Below are positions 44,377 through 56,036 of a stretch of DNA of 64,000 nt, piece by piece. Origin of the DNA: Aegilops tauschii subsp. strangulata (taxonomy: Eukaryota > Streptophyta > Magnoliopsida > Poales > Poaceae); contig NC_053039.3 of assembly GCF_002575655.3 (NCBI RefSeq), positions 377,805,633-377,869,632 of the forward strand. The letters are read 5' to 3'. The stretch's first letter is position 1. The number at the start of each line of letters is the position of its first letter. Below the pieces are notes generated by a model. The model searched no databases. It saw nothing but the letters and a program-made list of their open reading frames with translations, and was not told the origin of the DNA. The translations under genes and the position numbers were made by a program.

Positions 44377-44683
44377 CTCCTTCGTTCCTAAATATTTGTC
44401 TCTTTACAAATTTCAAACGGGCATATTTTAGAGTGTAGATTCACTCATTTTGCTTCGTATGTGTACTCCCTCCGTTCCTAAATATTCTATTTGTCTTTCT
44501 AGGTATTTCAACAAGTGACTACATACGGAGCAAAAAGAGTGAATCTACACTCTAAAATATGTCTATATACATCCGTATGTGCCAGTCCATTTGAAATCTC
44601 TAAAAAGACAAATATTTGAGTAGTCACTCGTTGAAATCTCTAGAAAGACAAATACTCCGGAGTATATTTAAGAACCGAGGGGG
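44377..44683. mobile_element. Stowaway MITE carrying a second Stowaway MITE
   Basis: Outer ends CTCCTTCGTTCCTAAATA and TTAAGAACCGAGGGGG, flanked by TA. It matches, in reverse orientation, the well-known Triticeae Stowaway (Athos/Thalos-like) whose interior has TTTTAGAGTGTAGATTCACTC. It is interrupted at a TA by a related MITE (44466-44620). Confidence 0.85.
44466..44620. mobile_element. Inner Stowaway MITE nested in the previous one
   Basis: It starts CTCCCTCCGTTCCTAAATA after TA (44464-44465) and carries GAGTGAATCTACACTCTAAAA. It ends AAGACAAATATTTGAG before TA (44621-44622), so its last dozen or so bases are altered or lost. It is the opposite orientation of the host MITE. Confidence 0.8.
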
Positions 44684-45489
44684 TAGTGCATAACCGCATG
44701 GGAGACTCAGCCCGGTCGTTGCGCCGCATTAATAGTGAGTAATGAGCAGTCAAATCATAAGCCCCACCTTTCCCACTGTAAGTTGCTCTGAAGAAGCAAC
44801 CATCAATACGCTCTTCTTTGAATCCGCTCATACTACTCCATCCATCACTATTTATACAACGCGCTTCAGAAAAAAGAAAAAAAATCTGTGGGACCAAGGC
44901 GACTAGCGATCGGCCTGAAAAATAGCATTGGTAGTTATAGCACGACGTCTATTACTAGAGGGAATAATGCGTACACACATGCATGTAGTGCTTCCACCCC
45001 GGGTACACACATGCATGCACTTACTCCACTCCGTAGTAGTACAGTACACAGAGAGAAAATTGTGGACTTGATTGCGGTTACCACGCCCTAATTAATTGAG
45101 CATTAAACCAAACGCGTCTAAAGTCTCTCTGGTGGTGGAAATGCATTGAGAGAAATGCATCATAATGAAGCGCGCCCTGTAAACTGTGACGGAGGGAGGA
45201 GTAGTATGAAGGTGCAAAACCAAGTACGCGTATGGCCAGTCGGTCAACGCACCTCCTCTTGGCATATCACTGTCATGTGGGACAGGAGTGTGAGCAAACC
45301 GATCTCAATTGACGGCAAAGAGCCAACCTGCCGTTCCTTGAGAGAGACGAGGAGCGAGAACACACAGACGGGCTCGCATGGAGGCCAAGATATATTCGAG
45401 CATGGTTGGTTGATCGATATCATTCATTACATGTTGGGCTGCCGTTTTCTGCCCTTCTCCGGAATAAACGTGTACTTTATCAGAGATAA

Positions 45490-45806
45490 AAAAAAGAGTA
45501 CAGACGCTCCACCATGCGGTTCTAGTAGTAGTACTACTCGTACTACTGCGCTTGGCTCTTTGCCTCTTCGTGAAGTCGAACAATGATGGTACTCCGCATG
45601 TTGGGTACTACAGTGTATGCCTCTTACAATCTGACACCGAATGGACTGATGCATGTCCACCGAGGGTAGGTTGCATTAGTCAAAAGGCGTAAGCGAGCTT
45701 CACCTTGTCCTGCAAGCTTCTCCTCGTTCTACGAGTTGATGGGACACACCAAAAAGTAGTGCTAGTCCATACTCCCTCCTTTCCGGTTAATATGGCTTAA
45801 TCTTTT
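45490..45806 (+). repeat. Duplicated segment, copy 1
   Basis: GAGTACAGACGCTCC through GCGCTTGGCT, CTGACACCGAAT, TTGCATTAGTCAAAAG, CTTCTCCT and CCGGTTAATATGGCTTAAT. The same order recurs at 46196-46556. Copies are diverged and differ by indels. No gene. Confidence 0.7.
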
Positions 45807-46195
45807 TTGCGGGTAAATGAGAGAGCTTTATTCATATATAAGCATTCTTAGGACGATCAGCCAAGACACTGGTCACTAGGAAGCGAGGTACCCCGCAAAA
45901 AAAGAAGTAGGAAGCGAGGTGTTTCATCAAGCCAGCTCTCGGTCACATTCAAAGTGCAGCAAGCACGGTTCGCACGAAGATGCGCCGCAAGGTTTGCTGG
46001 CCTGTTTACATGCTGAATAACAAAAAAAGAGGAAATATTACCGAGCGCTACTATTTGTAACAGGATATGAGCCAGAATTAAGCGAGAATTATGGCGAGTG
46101 TTCCATGCAATCAACTTCCATTATCACATGCGAGAACCCTCAAAGAGAACCAAATGTGTTGAAGATTGCTTTATCACATTTTAAAATTATAATAA

Positions 46196-46556
46196 GAGTG
46201 CAGACGCTCCTCCATCCGGTTCCTAGTACTAGTATAGTACGTACCTTTATAGACTATAGTAGTAGTACGAGTAAACTTTGCGCTTGGCTGTTCGCCTATT
46301 CGGGAAGTCGAACAATAATAGCACTAGTAGTATAGTGTATGCTTCTGGCAATCTGACACCGAATTAACTGTTGCACGTCCACCGCCTGAGCGAGGGAGAG
46401 CTTGCATTAGTCAAAAGTTTCTCCTTGTCCTGCGAGCCATCGCGCACAAGCTTCTCCCGTCCTGCAACCTTCTCCTTGTTCGGCAAGTTGACGGGACACA
46501 ACAAAGTAATGCTAGTCCATACTGCCTCCTCTCCGGTTAATATGGCTTAATTTCAA
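46196..46556 (+). repeat. Duplicated segment, copy 2
   Basis: Diverged copy of 45490-45806 in the same orientation, about 700 bp away, with an extra CTTCTCC repeat. Between the copies (45807-46195) nothing recognisable is seen. Confidence 0.7.
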
Positions 46557-46904
46557 ATGAGATAAATACATTGTCTGTCACTGTATATTTGTAAAAATAC
46601 GGTCAGTGGACTTCATAATACGCTCATTGCGCTCAATATATATATTTTCCGGTGTTTATACGGTCACTAGCTCACCCTGACTGAGTATGTGTGTGCATGC
46701 ACATGTAGGTTGAGCACTTGAGCGTGACCGTGTGTGTTCCGTCGTGTGCTCGGACATGCATGCATTAGGGCGTCGCGTGCATTTTTGCGTCCATGTGTAC
46801 GTGTGACTGTTGCATACACGTAGGGGGAGTACGTGTAGGGGCCACTAAGGAGCAGTCAAATCACACAGTAAGTTAGTCGGAAGAAGCAACCATCATTTCA
46901 CTCT

Positions 46905-47210
46905 TGAATGACACGTACGCAATATAAAATGGTTGATATGGAGAGAAAAAGAAAACCACTATATATACACTAGCAGGAGCCTAAGCTACAAGCCTGCTTG
47001 CTTAGGTTGCTCTCTTCACAAGCATAGAACGACGGGCCTGATCCCGCAGCTGGGGGAAGGGAACAATGTTCTGCGTAGACGCGGTCGACATCGGCGAGGG
47101 AGAAAACCCACAGTCGGTGCGTCCCAATCGGGGGTCACCGCGGTATGGGCCGATGCCGCGTCCCAACCGCCCTTCTAGCTACAACCCGACGTCCCAGGTA
47201 GTCCATCTTC
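46905..47210 (+). repeat. Exon-like block B, related to blocks A and C
   Basis: It begins GAATGACACGTACGCAATATAAAATGG and TATATATACAC, as in block A, and ends CTACAACCCGACGTCCCAGG before TAG, as in A (ACATCCCGACGACC) and C (ACATCCCGACGACCC). A 60-odd-codon frame from ATG 47066 is not supported by the other copies. Confidence 0.45.
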
Positions 47211-48639
47211 CTTTTGGAGCCGGCTTGCTCCACTGCCGTAGCTCCATCTCCATGTCGATCTTTCTCTACTTCTACCGGCTTCTACTTGTGATGAGTTTAT
47301 GTCTCATGAACTAGTGCCAGTACTATTATTCTAATCACACTTCTTCAATATCTTTGCCATCATGGATGCTCAGGTCAATTTTAGTGGAACTGCACAAAAG
47401 CATCGTATGATCCGAGGGTGCCAGCCGTCTTTCCTTCGACAGGTTCTACCTGGCCAGGAAATTAAATCATGTTTAGGGTTTAGGGTTTAAGTCGTAGTGA
47501 CCCCATCAGTACTTTTTCTTTCGTACACGCTCTCACAACTTTTTTCTTTAGTTGTGAAGTAAATATTGGCTATGATCTGTGAATCATTGAGATGCATCAG
47601 CATGCGTGTTAGTTTTCCTTTGTATTTGATGGAATGTTGTAACGGGGCAATCTTGGAATAGGAATGAAAATGGAGTGGAAAGTTTCCGTTTTTCCGGAGA
47701 AAAAATGGAAACGGAGAGAAACCAACGTTTCGTTTCGTTGGATCGCGCCATCGAGCAAAACCAACATTTAAATCACGTCTGTCGTGTTCGTGTCTCACCC
47801 TCCTCCACGGCTCGACCCCACACGGTCGCTCGGCATGCCACTCACCGCAAACCGAGTATACGATAATTTTCCCGCCTGCTTGTCGATGGATCGCGCCATG
47901 GAGTACTAGCACTACTGGAAGAGATTGACGAGTTGGGGGAGGACAGCTAGTTGTAGCACGGACTCCCAAGAACTTTTTACATGCATGTTGTAGCCGGCTA
48001 TTGCGACCTTTGAACGCGGAGCAGCCGCGTGCACCCGGAAGCGGCGCGGGCGACGCTCTCTCGGCCGACGCGCCGCTTCAATGCCGGCGCCAGTGAGAGG
48101 TCGCCCGCTCTGGCCAGGCATGAATGCGGCACTGACAGTTTCGGGCGGGAAGCACGCGCGGGTGATGAAGAGGGTTCGGCGTGCGCAAACAAGAGATGTT
48201 GTACGTTAATATTGCTGCGTATATAATTAACAACGTAAATAATATGCCAGTTGGACAAATATGATTGGAGATGGAGATGGAAATGGAATTTTACGTAAAC
48301 ATGGATATGCATGTCTATGTCTATGTGTGTGTGCGCGACGACTCTCGTGACCTGGAAGCGGGGGCGTGTTTTTGATCGAGTTTTCTTTCTTGGTACGTTA
48401 GAAAATCAGTTTGTCTAATTAACATCTAGATGTTATTTAAGGATATCACATCTAAGCTCCCACAAGTATATAATGTAGCAACAAGAAACAAAAAAAAACT
48501 AGGAAAAAAATAGACCACAAACAGAGTGGACATCAACTTAGATGTGACATAACTATGTCACATCTAGATGTGTCCTAGACAGACCCTTAAAAAATTGTCC
48601 GTCAGTTTTCGTTTCTTTTTTCCAGGAACGCGCGTATTC
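47211..48639. other. CACTA interior, no gene seen
   Basis: Contains a short telomere-like TTTAGGGTTTAGGGTTT (47471-47488), a GC-rich piece with frames on both strands (47680-48180), and an unidentified AT-rich part. The motif TTTTAGTGGAACTGCACAAAA is at about 47379. A minus-strand frame of 160 codons (47487-47969) has no recognisable domain. Confidence 0.45.
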
Positions 48640-49090
48640 TATTTAAAACCACTGCTATGGAGAGATTTTTTTACTCCATTATAGCCTCTTGTTTGGTAGA
48701 GTTTCTCGCGTCTCGCTCTCTCACCCTCTTCATATATGTTACACGCTGGAGGCTCAGCGTTCATTTGCTAGGGTTTGCTATATTCACAGTCTCTCACCCT
48801 CTCTTCACCAGATCTAAACAAGACTGCGTTGGCCTCTTGTCTCTCTCCCCCCTCACAACTGGTGAAGGAGGCGTCCGTATCCCGTCGCACCGGGAAGGGG
48901 AGGAGGTGCAGTGTTCACTCTATCGCCTTCGGTGAGGGAGGCAATCCACTGCCGGCTGCGCTGTTCTCTTTCACCCAGCGCCTGTGCGGGAGGGCCACCG
49001 ACCCCTTCTTCCTCGCTGCCGTACGTAGTGTGGGAAGATCCGGCCTCCCGCCGCACGCCTTGCCACATCCCGACGACCCTAAGGTATAAG
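48640..49090 (+). repeat. Exon-like block C, related to blocks A and B
   Basis: Promoter-like CTATTTAAAACC and CATATATG, CTCTCACCCTC repeats, CGTATCCCGTCGCACCGGGAA (compare block A) and an end CCACATCCCGACGACCCTAAGG before TATAAG, which looks like a shared splice donor. Frames disagree between copies, so no protein can be called. Confidence 0.45.
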
Positions 49091-49699
49091 TTTCTTTGAA
49101 ATCGTCGTTGCTCTAGCTGCATGTGGATCTTTTTCAATCTGTAGTCGAATCTAGGTCTTGGTTCAAAGAGGAAAGAAGGGTGCGGTGGGCTGGAGCAAGA
49201 ATCTAGGACGTGGTTCAATGAGGAAAGGAGTGGCGGAAAGTAGTATAGACTGGCTATCCAGCCGCTTTGTAGGTCGAAAAGGGAAAAAGGGGGTAACCCA
49301 GTACACACATCTGTAAGGAACCGATCTCTTTGTTGAAAAGGGAAAGAAACTGGGGGGTCGAGTAGTTTGTGCAGGACTAGATTTGCTGCCCTCACATAGG
49401 AAGAAGGTTCAAAGAGAACAAATATGGGACCAGCGCATATATGCTGCTTGGCTACATACTCTGCATCACTCATTTATACGTGTGGACGCACAAGGTGCTG
49501 GCATGTCCCATACAGCTATTTTGCTGTTGTTAATCTAAGAATGCCACCGGAAAATTGAAGCAATGCCACTGTTAAAAGTAAATTACATTTTTTAACGAAT
49601 GTTGTTTCAAGAGAATGTCTCTGTTAATATGAATCAATGCAACCGTTTTAGAAATGCTACTATCCTACTTTGTTTTCCATCCAAGATAAGTTAGATGCT

Positions 49700-51210
49700 T
49701 CTTTCTGTCACCGTTTGTTTCATCCTCCTTTATCGGCAAGTAATTATTTCCTTTTTTGCCTCTGTTAAAACAGGGCTATCGATTCAACTTGTTGCTATTG
49801 CGACATTTTGCTTCTCTACTCGAAACACTTATGTTTTAAGAGTGTTTTGTGCAGTTCAACTTGAATGTCACACCGGTGACTTTGCTTAATTTTGGTGGAA
49901 CTGCACAAAAGGAGATCGAGATTTGTTTCCAGTATTCGTGGCGAGTTGTTTCAAATCTTGGTCTCAACCACATGATGTGCAGTGTGCTTTGAGATGTTGT
50001 GCTACTTGTTTTGGTACTGTTTTAAATAAATGTTGAATTGAAGCTATTGTATTGCTGTCTTTTCCCATTAAGTAGTGAACAAAAATGGGACCAACCCAGA
50101 CATGATGCTTGTTGCTTTGTTACAACAAATTCAGCATCACCCCCTTTATAAGCCAGTAATTGATGCCACTCTCAGAATTAACTACTGACTCTTATTTCAA
50201 AACTGCAACACTTGTTAGGGATTGGCGGGATTACCATTTTTGTGGCCGCATGTTTCATCCTCCTTTATTAGCCAGTAATTGATTCCTTTTTTGCCTCTGT
50301 TTAAACAGGGATATCTATTCAACTTGTTGCTATTGCGACATTTTGCTTCGCTACGCGAAACACTTTGCTTGATTTCAGTGCAACGGCACAAAACGAGATT
50401 GGATTTCCTATTCGTGTTGGCAGATTCGTATTTTATCTTGTCCGTCTCATGAAAGGTCAGTACAGGCCTTCATCCACATGATTGTGCAGTGTGCTTTGAG
50501 ATGTTGTGCTACTTGTATTGGTACTATTTTAAATAAATGTTGAATTCAAGCTGTATTGCTGTCTTTTCCCATTAAGTAGTGAACAAAAATGGGACCAACC
50601 CAAACATGATGCTTGTTGCTTTGTTACAACAAACTCTGCATCACCCTCTTTATAAGTAGATGGAAGCACATACTGTTGTTGCGCCCACTCTCCCCTGGAA
50701 CTGTTTATGCTTTTCGTTAATCTAATGCCGCTGGTAAAATTAAGCAATGCCACTCTCAGAATTAATTAACTACTAAATCTTAGTTCAAAACTGCAACACT
50801 TGTTAGGAATGGTACTATCCTGCTTTGTAGTTCTTTCTACATGTTTAACCAAGGTATTGTTAAGATAATGTCTCTGTTAAAATGAATCAGTTGCATTGTT
50901 TTAGGAATGGTACTTTTCTGCTTTGTCGTTCTTTATACATGTTGAAACAAGGCATTGTTAAGATAATGTCTCAGTCAATATGAATGAATCACACTGATGG
51001 AGAATTGCTACTCTCCTGCTTTGTTTCCCATTAAGATAAAGTAGATCAGTAGATGCTTTTCTTCTGGGAGTACAAGTCATCAACCATTATTTCTCAGTAA
51101 TTGTTTCCCTTATACCTATTGTTGCTTACAGGGATATCAAAATTAAAGCTCGGTTTTATTCCGACTTCGATTTTAGTTGAACTGCACAAAAGGAGCCAAT
51201 GTGTCCAAGG
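49700..51210 (+). repeat. Four diverged copies of one intron-exon-like segment
   Basis: CCAGTAATTG(A/T)TTCC, then an A-rich CAGGG(A/C)TATC, TATTGCGACATTTTGC and GTGSAACKGCACAAAA recur at about 49735, 50270 and (weaker) 51093, and at 43637 further left. TTGAATT...AAGCTGTATTGCTG and GAACAAAAATGGGACCAACCC are also repeated (50030-50100 and 50535-50605). Period is about 535 bp between the best two copies. No coding frame is conserved. Confidence 0.65.
49845..49910. other. Perfect 13-bp inverted repeat, hairpin-forming
   Basis: TTTTGTGCAGTTC (49845-49857) and GAACTGCACAAAA (49898-49910) are exact reverse complements, 40 bases apart. The loop holds a smaller inverted repeat GTCACACCGGTGAC (49867-49880). 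Related half-sites occur elsewhere in the CACTA. It could be a structured RNA or a protein-binding site. Confidence 0.6.
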
Positions 51211-52899
51211 CAAACTGCTGCATTATTGGGTCCAGTTGGTCGTTCCACTTTGCAGAAAGAAGCAGTCACTGTTTGCGCTACATTACAGAAGGAATGACTG
51301 AGAAGCTTTACAGAGTATTATTAGACACCGGTGACATGACTAGTCTGCAGAGACCATTGGCAATTTAACAACACGTGGAGTGCCCTGGGCAAAAAGTGCC
51401 CAAACAAGTACAAGAAGCTACGATAGGACTCCACGATCATAGGCATTACATATTTTGAATGGAAAAGCTTGTCAAAGTTTAATCATTGATGTTAGCAAGA
51501 AGACGTTAGTTTAATATATTGGAATTGGAAAACCTTGTCAAAATTTGCTCATTGATGTTAGCCAGAAGACATGCATTTGATATTTTTGAGTGGGACGCCC
51601 TTGCTGTGAGCAGCGTCGAGTGTTTTTTCCTATTCCTGTGTTCAGTTAGAAGTAAATAGTTACTCTGCTAAGATATTCCTGTGTTAAGAATTTGTTCTGA
51701 ATATTGTCTATGTAATGCCAGGCCTTGTATTTGTTTGCAAAGTTGAGCTTGGAATGTTGTGGCATGCGGCATCATGAGCTGTTCACCGTGCCTCCTGAGA
51801 ATAATGCTTCGTATTGTTTTGCATGTCAATCTAATGCCAGTGATTTGCTTGTTAAGAAGATCATCCTCTTCTGTTGTTTCCGTGCTTAAGAAGTTCATCG
51901 TCTGATGTTTCATTCATAGCCTATACGACAAGTCGGGTAGGTTAGACGTGAAACCATATGATCTTCCGACCAACTCATGATATTAGGCCGTGATTGGATC
52001 GTTGTTTTCCAACCAAAACCGCTTGTAAAACTGACGCTTGTAAATTAAAGCAGATGGTCTCGGGCGAAGGCGCTTGGTTGGTCGATTTCGACTAGTAAAA
52101 TATCGGAAGTACTTCACACACGATAAAAACGCTGAACGACACTCGGACGATTGCTAATCCAGCCGTTAGCTGATGTTTCAGCCTTGCCCATGGATGGCAT
52201 GATACGCACGTCGTGCATGTATCATTTGGTAATGTCATCCATATAGCAGTGCTCGTAAAATATACACTGGTCTCTCAAATTACACGCGTAACCCGCCGAT
52301 TTTACTTACAGACCTCGGGCCCTCGGTTTCATTACGCCTGTATTTTATGCGTTGTTTCTGATGATGAGTAAATTACACTTGTATGTTAATACAGGTTTGA
52401 AATAAACCAGAGCTCCCAAGCGCGGCCTTACCGTTTCATGCCGTCTCAGTTTCTCGAAGGTGCTCATAGGTGTCCGATGATCCTGGCTTCCTGAAGGAGC
52501 AGCGGGCGTTGTATCAGACCATCCGTAGGGCCCGTGAGGCCCTCTCCGTTGTCCTTCGAGTTGTTGCGCTCGCCGTGGCGCCGAACATTGTTAACATCGT
52601 CAACGAACATGAGGATTCAGGAGATGACTTTATTTTGACTGGATGACACTAGGGACCCACTAGGGCCATAGCCGTACGTACGCAAGTGCCTCCTTATTAT
52701 GTACAACTATTTTTTTTGCTTTCTCCTGGTTTCCTGACATCACGGTCCCATACCATTGTCAACCTATGTAGTCAATATAAACGAGAGAATTGCATAAGGT
52801 GCGGCCGACAGCTGGGACCAAGTAGCTCGAGCAGTATTTGTGTTTTTGAGGCGTGAGCACTGCAGAGTTTTTCTTGGCGATGATTTCGTTGTTGTTCAG
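51211..52899. other. CACTA interior, one short duplication, no gene seen
   Basis: A segment of about 75 bases (GGAAAAGCTTGTCAAAGTTTA and GGAAAACCTTGTCAAAATTTG, each cut here) is directly repeated at about 51460 and 51526. A short frame near 52470-52640 (GEALSVVLRVVALAVAP) is unsupported. Otherwise nothing. Confidence 0.5.
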
Positions 52900-53530
52900 A
52901 GGAGAGCAGGGTATTAACTGGGCGGGCTGTGGCCCGTCTAGCCCAGGCCAGATATCCAGCCCAGATACTAATTTTTTCAAGATGAAAATGGCTAGCCCAG
53001 CTATACGTCTTTTTGAGGAATACCCAGGCAAGGTCAACTTGTTATTCTCCGCCCCGCTGGGCTGCAAATCTTTCCTAGGAGGGATGCATTAGGCTTAACA
53101 GGAAAATGGGCTTTAAAAATAATAAATGGGATGTAATTATAAAAACTGGGCAGTAACTATAAAAAAATGCACCAAACACGAAATTAGTTTATAAAATATT
53201 ATTTATGGATTTTGAAAATCTTAAATTTTCATTGTTGCGCGCGCAATGTTTCGTTGGATTTTTACGTAATACAAATTTATATTTAATCTGACTAGAAATT
53301 TCGGGTTAAAAATATTTCGGATCCCATCAAAATGTGGGAAATTTTATTGAATTCTGTCTTCAACAGTTGGGTGAAATTATTAATCGTTGTCCTAGCTAGA
53401 AAATGGGCTGTACTTTTAACAAACTGTAAATGGGCTGTTGTAAATTCCATTAGAATTCAAAAATGGGCTGTACATTCTTACAAAACGCAAATGGGCTATA
53501 AGTTCTCTGCCACACACTTGTGGGTCTACT
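52900..53530. repeat. CACTA right subterminal region, AAATGGGCT words
   Basis: AAATGGGCT or a close variant recurs at about 53103, 53401, 53427, 53461 and 53489, and AGCCCAG words occur at 52958-53000. These short repeats mark the start of the right subterminal region. Confidence 0.6.
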
Positions 53531-53639
53531 AAGTGACGTGTCCCCTAAAAAAATAAGTTGATGCGTATGCAAGGCTTTGTCATCTTATTATAGTCAACAC
53601 ACGGTTCTAGCAGCAGTGGCCGTTGGATGTCTATCCAAC

Positions 53640-55040
53640 GGATGTCATGCTTCTTCTTCAATCTCGGATATTCTTAGCTTCGGCCGCCCAAAAAATGATT
53701 CCTCCCCCTGACATCTGGGGCGCACCGTTTCGGAGGCTGACCTGTGGGCCTACTAAGTTGGAGCATACCAAGGGCTTTGTCAACTTAGTCAATATAAATG
53801 ATTCTAGCTTCAGTGACCGTACGTTGTCCATCCAACGGCCGTAGTGCTTCTTCAACCTCTGGTCTTCTTGGTCCAGCCGCCCAAAGCAGCGCCGGTCGTG
53901 CCGCCTGCTCCTGCCTCCTGTGGCCGGCTGTGCTGCCGCGGAGGCCTCACCGCCCCCATACTACTCCCACCGCTGGCCAGGTCATCCCTCCACTCACCCA
54001 CACCCCCTGTTATTCTGCGGCGACGGCAGCCTCACACCGCAGCCGAACCAGTGAACCCTCTTACTCCTCTCCGCGCGGGCTTCCACTGCTGCGTCTTCCC
54101 CGGCTCCGCGTCGTCCCCTTCCTAGGCCTCGCCGTCGTCCACCGCCCTGGTGCTCTTGGCGCGGCGTGGTCAACGTGGTCAACGACCGACTTCCATCGGA
54201 AGAGTACAGTACGTGGAGAGGCTGACAGCTGGGTCCACGGCGGCCGCAAGGAAGTGCCTCCTTATTACGCGCAAAATAATTATTCCTCCACCTGACAGCG
54301 GGGACCCACCGGATGGGCCACCTTATTTCGCAAAAAAACGTTTCCCCCTGACTGCTGGGACCCACCGGACGGGCCACCGTATTTTCCGAAAAAAAAGTTC
54401 CCCCCGCTGTCAGCTCGGACCCACCGGAAGTGCCTCCTTATGACGCATAAAAAAGTGAATACTCCCCCTGCTAGCTGGGACCCACCTTGGTGGGAGGCTG
54501 ACTTGTGGGCCTACTAAGTTGACGAGGACGGAGGGCTTTGTCAACTTAGTCAATATGAACGATTCTAGCTCCAGTGACCGTACGATGTCCATCCAACGGC
54601 CTTAGTGCTTCTTCAACCTCTGGTCTTCTTGCTCCAGCCGCCCAAAGCAGCGCCGGTCGTGCCGCCTGCTCCTGCCTCCCGTGGCCGGCTGTGCTGCCGC
54701 GGAGGCCTCACCGCCCCCTACTATTCCCACCGCTGGCCAGGCCCTGCGGCGACGGCAGCCTCACACCGCAGCCGAACGAGTGAACCCTCATACTCCTCTC
54801 CGCGTGGGCAATCCACTGCCGCGTCTTCACCGGCTCCGCGTCGTCCCCTTCCTAGGCCTCGCCGTCGTCCACCGCCCTGGTGCTCTCGGCGCGGCGTGGT
54901 CAACGTGGTCAAGGAACGACTTCCATCAAACGTGGACTGTACGTGGAGAGGCTGACAGCTGGGTCCACGGCGGCAGCAAGGAAGTGCCTCCTTATTACGC
55001 GGAAAATAATGATTCCTCCACCTGACAGCAGGGACCCATC
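53640..55040 (+). repeat. Tandem duplication, about 760-bp unit
   Basis: GGAGGCTGACCTGTGGGCC at 53732 recurs at 54492, followed in both by TTCTAGCTYCAGTGACCGTACG, CAACCTCTGGTCTTCTTG, CCAAAGCAGCGCCGGTCG and GGAAGTGCCTCCTTATTACG (all slightly shorter than full). The end of unit 2 is near 55040. A partial earlier copy starts at 53620. Open frames of up to 165 codons in both units are GC-rich artefacts: frames differ between the units by indels. Confidence 0.8.
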
Positions 55041-55059
55041 GGACGGGCCACCGTATTTC

Positions 55060-55300
55060 GTGAAAAAACGTTTCCCCCCTGATTGCTGGGACCCACCTGC
55101 TACACCTTCGCACGCAAGGAAGTGCCTCCGGGCAAAAAAAAACGATTCGCTTCCCTGACTACTGGGACCCACCAGCTACATCTTCGCACGCAAGGAAGTG
55201 CGTCCGGGGAAAAAAAACCAAAACGATTCGCCCCCTGACTGCTGGGACCCACCAGCTGCATCTTCGCAGGCAAGGAAGTGCCTGACAGTCGGGACCCACC
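55060..55300 (+). repeat. Short direct repeats with CTGGGACCCACC and GCAAGGAAGTGC
   Basis: The order CTGAYTRCTGGGACCCACC, CATCTTCGCACGCAAGGAAG and TGCSTCCGGG recurs at about 55080, 55155 and 55230 (period about 75). It belongs to the CACTA right subterminal region. Confidence 0.7.
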
Positions 55301-55644
55301 TGGTCGAAGCGTACGTAGCGTTGTCATTCTGGTCATGAACGTGTACGTACATATATACTGGTCGATGTAGAGGCGCGCACGTGTCGTAGTAGAGGCGCGT
55401 ACGTGTCGTAGTAGAGGCGCGCACGTAGCATGTACACGTACGTACAGCGGCCAGGGTGCAAGAAAGAAAATACGGCCACGTACGTACATACGGGCAGGGT
55501 CTCGAACGCCTACTCGCGCATACGTACGGCGAGGGCTCGTGTACATGGCTGGGTCGGAACGGAGAAACAACGTCGTCATCGTGTTCATGGGTTGGCAACG
55601 GAATGCGTCGTGTTCATGGGGAGGCAACGGAATGCGTCGTGTTC

Positions 55645-56036
55645 ATGGGGAGGGGTGTGGCGTACCGCAAAACGGAGGAAACGGACCTCCTACGGTCGAA
55701 ACGGGGGTCCTGTTGATCGGGAGGAGTGTGGCGTACCGCAAAACGGAGGAAACGGACCTCCTACGGTCGAAACGGGGGTCCTGTTGATCGGGAGGGGTGT
55801 GGCGTATCGCAAAACGGAGGAAACGGACCTCCTACAGTCGAAATGGGGGTCCTGTTGATCGGGAGGGGTGTGGCGTACCGCAAAACAGATGAAACGGACC
55901 TCCTACGGTCGAAACGGGGGTCCTGTTGATCGGGAGGGGTGTGGCATACCGCAAAACGGACAAAACGGACCTCTTACGGTCGAAACGGGGGTCCTGTTCA
56001 TCGGGAGGGGTGTGGCGTACCGCAAAACGGGACTCC
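55645..56036 (+). repeat. Tandem repeat, exact 71-bp period, six copies
   Basis: GTGTGGCGTACCGCAAAAC is found at 55655, 55726, 55797, 55868, 55939 and 56010, each 71 bases apart. Units are about 95 percent alike. Three reading frames are open through the array, giving several overlapping false proteins. The phrase GGTGTGGCRTACCG also occurs in the 420-bp repeat at 5492-6331. Confidence 0.92.

Noticed and set aside
47471..47488. Interstitial telomeric repeat
   Set aside because: Only about two and a half TTTAGGG units; short telo-box-like runs are common by chance.
47487..47969. A 160-codon minus-strand frame in the CACTA
   Set aside because: No recognisable motif and partly low-complexity sequence, inside a transposon region full of duplicated fragments.
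55645..56036. CRISPR-like regular repeats
   Set aside because: The whole 71-bp unit repeats with no variable spacers, and the setting is a plant transposon.
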